From Streptomyces sp. SID13031 (GTDB lineage: Bacteria; Actinomycetota; Actinomycetes; Propionibacteriales; Kribbellaceae): 64,000 nucleotides of DNA. Shown here in pieces: positions 1-7,949 of this stretch. The stretch is from the NCBI RefSeq assembly GCF_010548305.1, contig NZ_JAAGLV010000016.1, positions 62,001 through 126,000 of the forward strand, written 5' to 3'. Positions within the stretch are counted from its first letter, which is position 1. Each line of letters begins with the position of its first letter. The notes below the pieces were generated by a model. That model saw nothing but the letters and a program-made list of their open reading frames with translations. It made no database searches and was not told where the DNA came from. The position numbers and the translations under genes were made by a program.

Positions 1-485
1 ACCGTCGACGGGTCGATCGCCTCGTCACCCTTGCCATCCGCGGTCGGGCAGAGCGGGCTGAAGATCCAGGTCTGCACGCCGAGGTCGGACAGGCTCTTCC
101 GGCTGCCGAAACTCCCGTCGCTGCCAGCGCTGCTGAAGACGTCGTTGAAGCCGGAGAGCACGAAGTCCGGGTTCTGGCTGAGGAGTTCCTCGCGACTCGG
201 CAGGTTCTTGTAGTACTTGCGATCCTTCTGCGCCGCCGCGTACTGCGGCAGCACCTCCGCGTCCAGGTACGCCGTACCGACCAGCCGGTCCGAGATCCCC
301 AGCGCGTGGGCCATCTCGATCGCGGGCTGATAGGCCGCGAACACCCGCTTCGGCGGCCCGTCGACACTCACGTCGATCCCACAGTTCTTGCCCGTGATCG
401 CAGCGGCCCCGGGTCCCGCCTTGGCAGTACCCCCGCAACCGGTCAGCAGGGACAGTACGACGACAGCAGCAACCAGCGTTTTCAC
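1..485 (-). CDS. Periplasmic-binding (BtuF/FepB-like) lipoprotein, 3' end outside window
   Basis: The N-terminal 161 codons of a substrate-binding lipoprotein, cut by the window edge. The GTG start at 485 has a GGAGG Shine-Dalgarno about 6 nt upstream. The protein opens with a short hydrophobic signal and a lipobox ending LLTGC, so it should be processed and lipid-anchored outside the membrane. The segment PPKRVFAAYQPAIEMAHALG followed by LVGTAYLD and NPDFVLSG is the usual layout of the class III binding-protein fold (PF01497) that delivers cobalamin or ferric siderophores to BtuCD/FecCD-type ABC permeases. The cobalamin riboswitch immediately upstream argues for a corrinoid or cobalt-related substrate. 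Permease and ATPase genes would be expected beyond position 1 but cannot be seen. Confidence 0.85.
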   Translation of the reverse strand, partial: MKTLVAAVVVLSLLTGCGGTAKAGPGAAAITGKNCGIDVSVDGPPKRVFAAYQPAIEMAHALGISDRLVGTAYLDAEVLPQYAAAQKDRKYYKNLPSREELLSQNPDFVLSGFNDVFSSAGSDGSFGSRKSLSDLGVQTWIFSPLCPTADGKGDEAIDPST

Positions 486-509
486 GCGCGCCTCCAGCAC
501 CTCGTGGAC

Positions 510-700
510 GGTGTGACACGCCGTGGCCGGTCTCCTGGCTGACGGGAACAGCACCCCGGGGTCTGACCTTCCCAGCCACCCTCAGCCAGTGGTCTCCACA
601 ACAGAACAACCCCAGAACATCCCGATCACAGTGGCGAGGGCCGCACCGGTATCCCACCGGCTTCCCGAACACCACGGCGCCGCAAAGGTAACCCACCTGC
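510..700 (-). promoter_or_regulatory. Cobalamin (B12) riboswitch
   Basis: On the minus strand the leader of the binding-protein gene carries the conserved parts of the AdoCbl riboswitch in the right order: a GGTG-n3-GGGAA-n3-GGTGGGA block (about 673-650), GCCACTGTGA (about 639-630), and the B12 box AGCCAGGAGACCGGCC at 540-525, some 40 nt before the GTG start. The linker between the B12 box and the start contains the ribosome binding site, so control is more likely at translation than by termination. Family knowledge: adenosylcobalamin binding represses uptake genes. Confidence 0.9.
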
Positions 701-750
701 AACCAGGTCGCAGAAGCACCCCAGCTGCCCAGCTCCCCCGCCCCACCAGG

Positions 751-844
751 AACTCTCGGGGGTTAACCCCTGAAAGGGTGGGTTGCCTAGCCAGAATCTC
801 AGGGGGCAACCCCACCTCTGAGGGGTTAACCCCCGAGAGGGTTC
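751..844. repeat. Long imperfect inverted repeat (putative terminator)
   Basis: Left arm 751-787 and right arm 803-844 are imperfect reverse complements over about 37 nt, separated by roughly 15 nt. Each arm also contains its own perfect palindrome GGGGTTAACCCC. The element sits directly after the stop of the lipoprotein gene at 852 and before the riboswitch leader, where a terminator for the operon to the right would be expected. There is no clear T-tract. Confidence 0.7.
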
Positions 845-851
845 TGGGTGG

Positions 852-1826
852 TCAGCGGGTGTAGAGGCCGGAGATTTTCAGGGCGAAGGCGATCATGTTG
901 TCTTTGTCGGTGGTGCCGGCTGGGAGGGGGACCAGGTCTATGAGTTTGCCGGGGCCTACGCGGATGATCGAGCGGCCGGTGGCGGTGTCGACGTAGCCCT
1001 CGTCGCCCAGGGGGACCGGGAAGGACGTGGGGGCTTTGCGGGTGGGGGCGATGACTGCTTCGGCGTCGGCGACGTGGCGGACGGTGGAGTAGAGGACGCG
1101 CGTTTTGGTGATCCAGCCGCAGACGACGTCGCCGGCGTCGGTCTGGCTGTCGCGGCGGATGCGTGCTTCGCCGCCCATCACGTTCGCGGCAGCGCCGGTA
1201 CCGCGCTCGCACTCCGGGCGGGTGATGAAGGGCAGCGGCTCCGGCAGGCCATCTGCCTGCTGTGCTGCGTCCTGAGCCAGTACTACGTACTTCGCCAGCG
1301 TCGCGGGCGGCCCGGAGATCTTCACCAGCTTGCCACTGAGCAGGAACACCACGAAGCGACTCGTCCCGAACCCGGGCCGCCCGCCGACCGTCGTCGCCTT
1401 GGCCGGCTCGCGCTTGGTGGCGTCATAGGCCTTGCGGGCTGCAGCAAGGTCCGCGGGAGTCGCCGCGAAGACAGCGGTGCCAACCCGAAGTACCGGACCG
1501 GTGGGGCTCGTACTGAGCCCCAGCTGGCACACGTCGTACGTCGGGAAGCCGAACTCCGCCGGCACCTGCTTCGGCTGGATCTCCACTACCGGGACACCCA
1601 GAGTCGTCTGCACGAGCGTCTGGCTCATCCGGACACACAGGGTGTCCGCCACCTTCGATCCAGTCGGAGTACTGCTCGGCGTCTCAGTCGGTGTAGGCGT
1701 CTCCGTCGGCGTGGTGCTGACCGAGACGAGCGGCGGCACATTCGGAGCCGTCTCGCCCCCAGGACCGCTGCAGCCGGCCAGCAACGCAGTACAGCCGAGC
1801 AGAACCACTACAGACCGGGTACGCAT
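852..1826 (-). CDS. Lipoprotein of unknown function
   Basis: A 324-residue predicted lipoprotein starting at ATG 1826. An upstream in-frame start is possible but would place residues ahead of a textbook signal MRTRSVVVLLGCTALLAGC, whose last Cys is the lipidation site. After it comes a Ser/Thr/Pro-rich linker (about residues 30-60, TPTETPTPTETPSSTPTGS). Two globular halves of about 120 residues follow, with paired cysteines (LCVRM, VCQLG, PECERG, VVCGW) suggesting disulfides outside the membrane. No family is recognised with confidence. It is the last gene of a four-gene minus-strand operon, 11 nt after the PoxB-type gene, but its relation to those cytoplasmic enzymes is not obvious. Confidence 0.8.
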   Translation of the reverse strand: MRTRSVVVLLGCTALLAGCSGPGGETAPNVPPLVSVSTTPTETPTPTETPSSTPTGSKVADTLCVRMSQTLVQTTLGVPVVEIQPKQVPAEFGFPTYDVCQLGLSTSPTGPVLRVGTAVFAATPADLAAARKAYDATKREPAKATTVGGRPGFGTSRFVVFLLSGKLVKISGPPATLAKYVVLAQDAAQQADGLPEPLPFITRPECERGTGAAANVMGGEARIRRDSQTDAGDVVCGWITKTRVLYSTVRHVADAEAVIAPTRKAPTSFPVPLGDEGYVDTATGRSIIRVGPGKLIDLVPLPAGTTDKDNMIAFALKISGLYTR

Positions 1827-1837
1827 GCTGACAGAGC

Positions 1838-3562
1838 CTACTCGTGGCTCTCGATGAACTCCTTCGTCTTGGCGATCGCGAATCCCCACCCCTGCTGCAC
1901 GGTCGGCGAAGGCGGCAGAGCGATCTCGTCCGGGTTCGTCAGTACGTCGATCAGCACCGGCCCAGGAGTCTCGAGCGCCCGCGAGACGGCACTATCCACG
2001 TCGCCCGGCCGCTCCACCCGGAAGCCGGTCAGCCCGATCGCCTTGGCCACCTCCGAGAAGTCCGGGTTCGCCAGCTTCGTCCCGTACTCCGGCAGCCCGA
2101 CCTGCTCCATCTCCAGCTTGACCATGCCGAGCCGCCCGTTGTTGAACACCACCAGCTTGACCGGCAGCTCGTACGCCACCGCCGTGATCAGATCGCCGAG
2201 CAGCATCGACAACCCGCCGTCACCGCAGAACGCCACCACCTGGCGAGAACGATCCACCGCCGACAGCCCGAGCGCGTGCGGCATCGCGTTCGCCATCGAG
2301 CCCAGGTTGTACGACCCGATCAGCCGCCGATCGCCGCGCATCCGGACGAACCGCGCCAGCCACACCGTCGACATCCCGGTGTCGCTGGTGAAGAGTGCAT
2401 CGGCTGCAGCATGCCGGTCCACAGCCGCCGCCAGCAGCTCCGGCCGGATCCGCGCCTCCGGGTTGTCCACCTTGCGCCGCAGCAACCCCTTGGGCTTGCG
2501 GTCGAAGGCCGGGTCGGTGAACTGCACCTGACGCTTCCGCCACGCGGCGTACGACCCGAGCGCCTTGTCCAGATGACCCGTGTCGCTCTTCTGGTTCAGC
2601 AACGGCAGCAACTGCGCCAGCGTCGGCTGAGCATGCCCGACCAGTCCGTGGTCGACCAGCACCCGTCGGCCGATATGCGCACCCCGCAGATCCAGCTGTA
2701 CGACGGTCTTCCCGGCCGGCAGGAACTCGCGATAGGGAAAGTCGGTCCCCACCAGGAACAACACGTCACACCCGTCGAACGCCACCTTGCTCGCGTGGTT
2801 GCCGAGCAACCCGGACTGCCCGACCTCCTGCGGCAGGTTCTCCTCGAAGCGTTCCTTCGCCTTCAGCGTGAGCACAGCGGGCGCGGCCAGCGTGCTCGCC
2901 AGCTGCTGTACCTCGGCCAGCGCCTCCCGCGCTCCGGCACCGACCAGCAACGTCACCTTGTCGGCAGCGTTGAGTACCGCCGCGACCTTTGCCAGCTCGG
3001 CCGCCTCGGGCACCGTCGCAGAGGCAGACTCGAGGAACCGCGGTACCGGCGTACCGTGCGGTACTTCGAGCCCGCCGACGTCACCGGGGATCGACAGTAC
3101 GGCGACGCCCCGCTCGGCCAGTGCCGCGTTGACCGCCTGCTCGATCAGCCCGGGCGCCTGCTCGGCCGTCGACACGGTCGCGCTGAAGACGGCGACGTCC
3201 GCGAACAACACGTCGTTGTTGACCTCCTGGAAGAAGTCGCTGCCGATCTCCTCGCGCGGCACCTGGCCGCAGATCGCGAGCACGGGCACCCGCGACTTGG
3301 CCGCGTCGTACAGGCCGTTGAGCAGGTGGATCGCTCCCGGGCCGACCGTGCCCATGCAGACGCCTAACCGATCGGTGAGCGAGGCCTGCGCACCAGCGGC
3401 GAAGGCACCCACCTCTTCATGCCGGACGCCGATCCAGTCGACCCGGTCCTCGCGCCGGATCGCGTCGGTGACCGGGTTGAGCGCGTCACCGACGACACCC
3501 CACACCGACGTGACGCCATGCTCGGCCAGCGACTCGACCAGCAACTCAGCGACAGTGCTCAC
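1838..3562 (-). CDS. poxB: Thiamine diphosphate-dependent pyruvate oxidase/dehydrogenase (PoxB-like)
   Basis: A 574-residue member of the ThDP/FAD pyruvate oxidase family, close to the roughly 570 residues of E. coli PoxB. The start is GTG 3562 with AGGGGAG upstream. The N-terminal ThDP half has GVRHEEVGAFAAGAQ, holding the glutamate that activates the cofactor. The central Rossmann domain carries the FAD-binding role in the family. The C-terminal half has the ThDP-diphosphate motif GDGGLSMLLGDLITAV followed by the NN pair of VVFNNG. The likely reaction is oxidative decarboxylation of pyruvate to acetate with electrons passed to quinone. Related ThDP enzymes (acetolactate synthase, glyoxylate carboligase) share the fold; length and overall pattern favour PoxB. 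It is third in an operon with 11-nt gaps on both sides. Confidence 0.85.
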   Translation of the reverse strand: MSTVAELLVESLAEHGVTSVWGVVGDALNPVTDAIRREDRVDWIGVRHEEVGAFAAGAQASLTDRLGVCMGTVGPGAIHLLNGLYDAAKSRVPVLAICGQVPREEIGSDFFQEVNNDVLFADVAVFSATVSTAEQAPGLIEQAVNAALAERGVAVLSIPGDVGGLEVPHGTPVPRFLESASATVPEAAELAKVAAVLNAADKVTLLVGAGAREALAEVQQLASTLAAPAVLTLKAKERFEENLPQEVGQSGLLGNHASKVAFDGCDVLFLVGTDFPYREFLPAGKTVVQLDLRGAHIGRRVLVDHGLVGHAQPTLAQLLPLLNQKSDTGHLDKALGSYAAWRKRQVQFTDPAFDRKPKGLLRRKVDNPEARIRPELLAAAVDRHAAADALFTSDTGMSTVWLARFVRMRGDRRLIGSYNLGSMANAMPHALGLSAVDRSRQVVAFCGDGGLSMLLGDLITAVAYELPVKLVVFNNGRLGMVKLEMEQVGLPEYGTKLANPDFSEVAKAIGLTGFRVERPGDVDSAVSRALETPGPVLIDVLTNPDEIALPPSPTVQQGWGFAIAKTKEFIESHE

Positions 3563-3573
3563 CTGAAACTCCC

Positions 3574-5163
3574 CTACGGTCGGAAGGCATCCGGATCCGC
3601 CTGTACCCAATCGTGGGCCCAGGCCTTCGGCAGGTCGTGCACGCCGGTCAGCAACTGCCCCGGCGCCAGGTGGTCGAAGAGGTCGGCATAGCTCTCCGTC
3701 CGGGTGTGGTCGATCCGCCGGAGCAGCATCCGCGGCTCGAGCTGGTCCGGGCCGTCCAGTCCCATCGAGGCGATCACCTGCATCGCCTGCTGGACCGTCT
3801 CGCGCTGGTAGTTCGCGACCCGGCTGGTCTTGTCGGTGACGTCGAGCGCGCGCATCCGGCGTGGGTCCTGGGTGGCGACGCCGACCGGGCACGTGTTGGT
3901 GTGGCAGGTCTGCGCCTGGATGCAGCCGGTCGCCATCATCATCGCCCGCGCCGCGTTGGTGTAGTCGGCGCCCTGCAGGATCCGCTTCACGATGTCGACG
4001 CCGGTGGCGACCTTGCCGCTGGCCCCGATCTTGACCCGATCGCGCAGCCCGACGCCGGTCAACGCGTTGTGCACGGTCAGCAGGCCCTCGGTCAGCGGCG
4101 TGCCGACGTGGTCCTCGTACTCCTGCGGCGCGGCACCTGTGCCGCCCTCGCCGCCGTCGACCACGATGAAGTCCGGAGTGATGCCCTCGGCAACCATCGC
4201 CTTGCAGATCGCCAGCACGTCGGTGCGGGAGCCGACGCAGAGCTTGAAACCGGCCGGTTTACCGCCGGCCAGCTCGCGCATCCGGGCGATGAACAAGACC
4301 AGCTCGCGCGGCGTCGAGAACACCTGGTGGTACGGCGGCGAGACGACCTTCCGGCCGACCGGTACGCCGCGGACCGCCGCGATCTCCCTGGTCACTTTCG
4401 CGCCGGGCAGGACGCCGCCGAGACCCGGTTTCGCGCCCTGGCTGAGTTTGAGCGAGACGAGTTTCACCTGGTCGTCGGCGGCCTTGTCGCGGAACTGGTC
4501 CGGGTCGAAGCGACCGTGCTCGTCGCGCGTCCCGAAGTACCCGCTGCCGATCTCCCAGACCAGGTCGCCGCCGTTGCGGTGGTACTCGCTGATCCCGCCC
4601 TCACCGGTGTCGTGCGCGAACCCGCCGCGCGCCGCACCCCGGTTGAACGCCTCGATCGCGTTGGCGCTGAGCGCGCCGAAACTCATCGCCGAGACGTTCA
4701 GCAGCGCCATCTCGTATGGCGAGGTGCAGTCCGGACCGCCGATCCTGACCCGCGGGACCTGCTGCGCGATCGGCCTCGGCGCGGTCGAGTGGACCAGGTA
4801 CTCGTACCCGATCTCGTTGACGTCCCGCTCGGTGCCGAACGGTTGCTCCTCGTTGCTGCCCTTGGCCCGGGCGTAGATCGTCGAGCGGGTGTCGCGGTCG
4901 TACGGGCGGCCGTCGTAGTTGCGCTCGATGAAGTACTGCTGCAGCTCCGGCCGGAGCCCCTCCATCAGGAAGCGCAGGTGCCCGATCACCGGGTAGTTGC
5001 GCAGGATCGAGTGTTTCTTCTGGGTCAGGTCGTGGACCCCGACCACGCCCAGCAGCACGACGATGGCGAGCAGCACCCACCAGCCAGGACCACCGATCAC
5101 GGCCGCCAGCAGGGTCAGAGCACCGAGCGTGACGAGCGTCCCCAGCACGTAGAACCGCACCAT
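3574..5163 (-). CDS. Membrane-anchored FMN-binding glutamate synthase family protein
   Basis: A 529-residue protein starting at ATG 5163 (GGGAG upstream). Residues about 4-45 form two hydrophobic segments, so the enzyme is probably attached to the inner face of the membrane. The rest is the FMN/iron-sulfur synthase domain of glutamate synthase (PF01645): SAMSFGALSANAIEAFNRGA, TGEGGISEYH, VKLVSLKLSQGAKPGLGG, VVDGGEGGTGAAP, and the 3Fe-4S cysteine cluster in CIQAQTCHTNTCPVG. It lacks the glutamine amidotransferase and central domains of full GltB, so it is a stand-alone synthase-domain enzyme whose nitrogen donor and electron donor are unknown. It lies 10 nt after the MFS gene and 11 nt before poxB, indicating co-transcription. 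Confidence 0.88.
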   Translation of the reverse strand: MVRFYVLGTLVTLGALTLLAAVIGGPGWWVLLAIVVLLGVVGVHDLTQKKHSILRNYPVIGHLRFLMEGLRPELQQYFIERNYDGRPYDRDTRSTIYARAKGSNEEQPFGTERDVNEIGYEYLVHSTAPRPIAQQVPRVRIGGPDCTSPYEMALLNVSAMSFGALSANAIEAFNRGAARGGFAHDTGEGGISEYHRNGGDLVWEIGSGYFGTRDEHGRFDPDQFRDKAADDQVKLVSLKLSQGAKPGLGGVLPGAKVTREIAAVRGVPVGRKVVSPPYHQVFSTPRELVLFIARMRELAGGKPAGFKLCVGSRTDVLAICKAMVAEGITPDFIVVDGGEGGTGAAPQEYEDHVGTPLTEGLLTVHNALTGVGLRDRVKIGASGKVATGVDIVKRILQGADYTNAARAMMMATGCIQAQTCHTNTCPVGVATQDPRRMRALDVTDKTSRVANYQRETVQQAMQVIASMGLDGPDQLEPRMLLRRIDHTRTESYADLFDHLAPGQLLTGVHDLPKAWAHDWVQADPDAFRP

Positions 5164-5173
5164 GCTCCCGAAG

Positions 5174-6478
5174 CTACCCCGTGGGCTGTACTCCGCCACG
5201 GAGGTCGCGCTGGCGGATCGCGTGTTCGTCGGTGCGGGAGTCGTATCGCCAGAACTCGCGCAACCACACCGCAGTACCGGCCACGCCCACGACGCAGAGC
5301 GCGCCGCCGCTGACGATCGCCGTGCGGACCGACGTCGCGTCCGCGACCAGGCCGGAGCGCGCTTGCCCACCGAGCGGGCCGAGCGAGTAGCCGAGCATCT
5401 CGATCCCGGCGAGCCGGCCGCGCATCTCATCGGGGATGGTCTGGTTCCAGATCACCGACCGGAACAGCACCGACACCATGTCCGCGCCGCCGGCGATCGC
5501 GAAGAAACCGATCGCGAACCAGATGTTCGGCGCCAGCCCGGCGATCCCCACCGAGGCTCCCCAGACCAGCGTCGCGATCACCACCGCCCGGCCCTGGTGA
5601 TGGACCCGTTTGGCCCAGCCGCTGGTCAGGCTCGCGCACATCGCGCCGATCGCCTCTGCGCTGTAGAGCAGGCCGAGCAGCTTCGGTTCCTTCAGCACCT
5701 CGGTCGCGAACGCCGGGAACAGCACGATCGGCATCGCCAGGAACATCCCCACCATGTCGACCAGGTAGGTGGCCAGCAGGTCCTTGCGGCGGTAGGCGTA
5801 GACGATGCCCTCGCCGATCCCGCGCAGGCTCGGCGGTTTGCTGTGCTCACTCGTCTTGTACGACCCGAGCCCGGCGTACAGGCCGGTGGCGATCACCAGC
5901 CCGGTCAGCTCGATCCCGAAAGCCCAGCTCACCCCGGCCGTGCCGACCAGTACGCCGCCCAGCGCGGGCCCGGCGAGCTGGCCGATCTGCATCGTCAGCG
6001 AGGTCAGCGCCACCGCCGCGGCCATCTCGTCGTGCTTCACGACCCGCGGGAAGAGCGCCTCCCGGCTCGGCCGCTGCAGCGAGGTGGCGATCGCGTTCAG
6101 CGCGCCGCAGACGTAGATCAGCCAGACCTGCGGGTTGGCCAGCAGCGAGTTGGTGAGCATCAGCGCGCAGATCAGCGCCTGCGCGACACCGGTCGCGATC
6201 AGCATCTTCCGGCGGTCGACGTGGTCGGCCAGCGCACCGCCGTACAGGCCGAAGATGACCAGCGGGACGATCGTCACCAGGCCCATCGCGCCGACGGCGA
6301 AGTTCGAGCCGGTGAGTTGGTAGAGCTGGAACGGCAACGCGACGTAGCCGACCATGCCGCCGAGGAAGAACACCGAGCCGGAGATCACCAGGATCCGGAA
6401 GTCGCGCGATCCGCGCCACGGCGTCAGATCGATCTTCAGGCGGTCCAGCCGGCTGCGGAAACTTGTTGCCACTGGCAC
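5174..6478 (-). CDS. MFS transporter (EntS-like exporter family)
   Basis: A 434-residue integral membrane protein with about twelve hydrophobic segments and the MFS loop motif GGALADHVDRRKMLI between helices 2 and 3. The pattern fits the EntS/enterobactin-exporter-like branch (MFS_3, PF05977), including the conserved QRPSREALFPRVV segment after helix 4. The start is GTG 6478. No strong ribosome binding site is visible, and GTG 6472 is an in-frame alternative. Substrate is unknown; members range from siderophore to drug exporters. It is the first gene of the minus-strand operon with the glutamate-synthase-like and PoxB-like enzymes, and is divergent from the lectin gene at 6608. Confidence 0.85.
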   Translation of the reverse strand: MPVATSFRSRLDRLKIDLTPWRGSRDFRILVISGSVFFLGGMVGYVALPFQLYQLTGSNFAVGAMGLVTIVPLVIFGLYGGALADHVDRRKMLIATGVAQALICALMLTNSLLANPQVWLIYVCGALNAIATSLQRPSREALFPRVVKHDEMAAAVALTSLTMQIGQLAGPALGGVLVGTAGVSWAFGIELTGLVIATGLYAGLGSYKTSEHSKPPSLRGIGEGIVYAYRRKDLLATYLVDMVGMFLAMPIVLFPAFATEVLKEPKLLGLLYSAEAIGAMCASLTSGWAKRVHHQGRAVVIATLVWGASVGIAGLAPNIWFAIGFFAIAGGADMVSVLFRSVIWNQTIPDEMRGRLAGIEMLGYSLGPLGGQARSGLVADATSVRTAIVSGGALCVVGVAGTAVWLREFWRYDSRTDEHAIRQRDLRGGVQPTG

Positions 6479-6607
6479 ATAGTGACAGGTGCAGCAGCCC
6501 AGGATGAACCTGTCTCAGCCCTACCCCCAGGCCTCTGACCTTCAGCGCCCCCTGCCGCGTCGTACGCTGCGAAGGCCTTCTCCGCACCTCACCAGGGGGA
6601 TACCCAG

Positions 6608-7417
6608 ATGCTCAAGAACGCCCTGCGCGTCACCGCCCTCGCCGCCTCCGCGGCCATCGCCACCAGTACTTTCCTGCCGGCGAGCACAACACCGGCCCAG
6701 GCGAGTAGCACCTCCGGCAGCGCCACGACGCAGACCGCGGCGGTCGCCGACAAGCTGTTACCGGGCCAGAAGCTGAAGCCTGGGCAGTACATCCTTTCCC
6801 AGAATGGCCGGTACACGCTCAAGATGGAGAACTCCGGCGTGCTCCGGCTGGCCCAGCGCAGCGTCCAGCCCGATCTGTGGACGTCCGGAACCTACTTCCC
6901 GGGCTCCGTCGCGGTGATGGGAACCGACGGCAACCTGGCGATCATCTACGGCCGGACCCAGATCGGCTGGATCGGCGCGACGGCCAGCCCCGGCGCTTAT
7001 CTCCGCCTGCCGAACACCGGCAACCTGGAGGTCGTCAACTCCAAGGGCAAGGCGGTCTGGAACCGGCACATGGTGATCGGGACGCTCACCCCGAGCTTCC
7101 AGATCCACGCCGTCGATCCCGGTGGCCGGGAGGTCATCCTGTACTCGTCCAACCGGGTCTACACGCTGCAGCTGCGCGCCGACGGCAACCTGGTGCTGCT
7201 GAAGAGCGGCAAGACCGTGCTGTGGAGCTCAGGCACCAAGGGCTGGGTGGAGTCGTCGGCCCGGGTCCGGAGCGACGGCGTCTTCGAGATCACCAACCGC
7301 GACGGCGACATCGTCTGGTCGATCGAGTCCTACCGGGCGCGCAACGTCCTCCAGCTCCGCGACGACGGCAAGCTGCTGCTGATCAACGGCCGCACCATCG
7401 TCCGCACCCTGCACTGA
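6608..7417 (+). CDS. Secreted bulb-type mannose-binding lectin domain protein
   Basis: A 269-residue secreted protein. Residues 1-33 are a Sec signal peptide (charged MLKNALR, hydrophobic core, AQA cleavage). Two copies of the bulb-type lectin (B_lectin) fold follow, with repeated strands such as YTLKMENSGVLRL, LRLPNTGNLEVV, YTLQLRADGNLVLL and LQLRDDGKLLLI. The classic mannose site QxDxNxVxY is only loosely kept (for example QLRADGNLVLL), so sugar binding is likely but not assured. The start ATG 6608 follows a GGGGG stretch in the leader. The gene is single and ends at a strong hairpin shared with the convergent SCP-like gene. Confidence 0.85.
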   Translation: MLKNALRVTALAASAAIATSTFLPASTTPAQASSTSGSATTQTAAVADKLLPGQKLKPGQYILSQNGRYTLKMENSGVLRLAQRSVQPDLWTSGTYFPGSVAVMGTDGNLAIIYGRTQIGWIGATASPGAYLRLPNTGNLEVVNSKGKAVWNRHMVIGTLTPSFQIHAVDPGGREVILYSSNRVYTLQLRADGNLVLLKSGKTVLWSSGTKGWVESSARVRSDGVFEITNRDGDIVWSIESYRARNVLQLRDDGKLLLINGRTIVRTLH

Positions 7418-7492
7418 GCGGACTACTCGGGGCCGCACAACCGTCTCGTCCAGCAAGACTGCAGGTAAGTAGATATCGGCCCCGGCCACCTC

Positions 7493-7523
7493 GTCCGCCG
7501 CAGCGAGCAGCGCTGCGGCGGAC
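7493..7523. terminator. Bidirectional hairpin terminator
   Basis: A perfect 12-bp stem GTCCGCCGCAGC / GCTGCGGCGGAC with a 7-nt loop, followed by TTCTTTC on the plus strand, lies between the convergent ends of the lectin gene (7417) and the SCP-like gene (7529). Confidence 0.85.
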
Positions 7524-7528
7524 TTCTT

Positions 7529-7858
7529 TCAGTGGTTGATGAGGGGGAGGAGGTCGGTCAGGTCCGTGCGTTCACCGGAGGCCCTGACCTTCCCAGTGGC
7601 ACGAGCGTCCAGCCAGCTGATGCGCCCCAGGGCGAGGGCGATCCACAGATCAGCCTGCATCTCGATCACCGCGCCGGGGGTGCCGCGCGTGTGGCGGGGG
7701 CCTTCGATGCACTGGACGGCACCGTACGGCGGGACCCGGACCTCGACCGCGTGGCCGGGCGCCTTGGCCACCAGGAGCTTCAGCAACTCCTTCACCAGCA
7801 GCTTGAGTTCGGTGCGACCGGCTTCGCCGGCGTCGTACCGGCGCAGTGCTTCGTCCAT
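7529..7858 (-). CDS. Small SCP-like (sterol carrier family) protein
   Basis: A protein of about 109 residues matching the short actinobacterial sterol-carrier-like family (SCP_3, PF17844): VEVRVPPYGAVQCIEGPRHT followed by IEMQADLWIALALGRISW and a C-terminal GERTDLTDLLPL, the usual hydrophobic-pocket end of this fold. Members are thought to bind a lipid-like ligand, but the physiological ligand is not known. The start is uncertain. ATG 7858 has GGAG close upstream, while in-frame GTG codons a few residues earlier would add a short tail. It is divergent from the membrane-anchored gene at 7950 with 91 bp between starts, and convergent with the lectin gene. Confidence 0.75.
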   Translation of the reverse strand: MDEALRRYDAGEAGRTELKLLVKELLKLLVAKAPGHAVEVRVPPYGAVQCIEGPRHTRGTPGAVIEMQADLWIALALGRISWLDARATGKVRASGERTDLTDLLPLINH

Positions 7859-7949
7859 CTCCACAGGCGGCAAGGTTACGCGGGTTTCGCCCACGCCCCC
7901 TTCGTACCCGATAATCGACGAAGCACCGAGACGCGGAAGTGAGGTCGGG

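Noticed and set aside
25-702. Long minus-strand reading frame through the riboswitch and binding-protein region
   Set aside because: It is in a different frame from the binding protein, crosses the cobalamin riboswitch and has an Arg/Gly-rich nonsense composition typical of shadow frames in GC-rich DNA.
3563-3892. N-terminal extension of the PoxB-like protein by about 110 residues
   Set aside because: The extension overlaps the glutamate-synthase-like gene, is compositionally poor, and GTG 3562 has a good ribosome site and the family's normal N-terminus.
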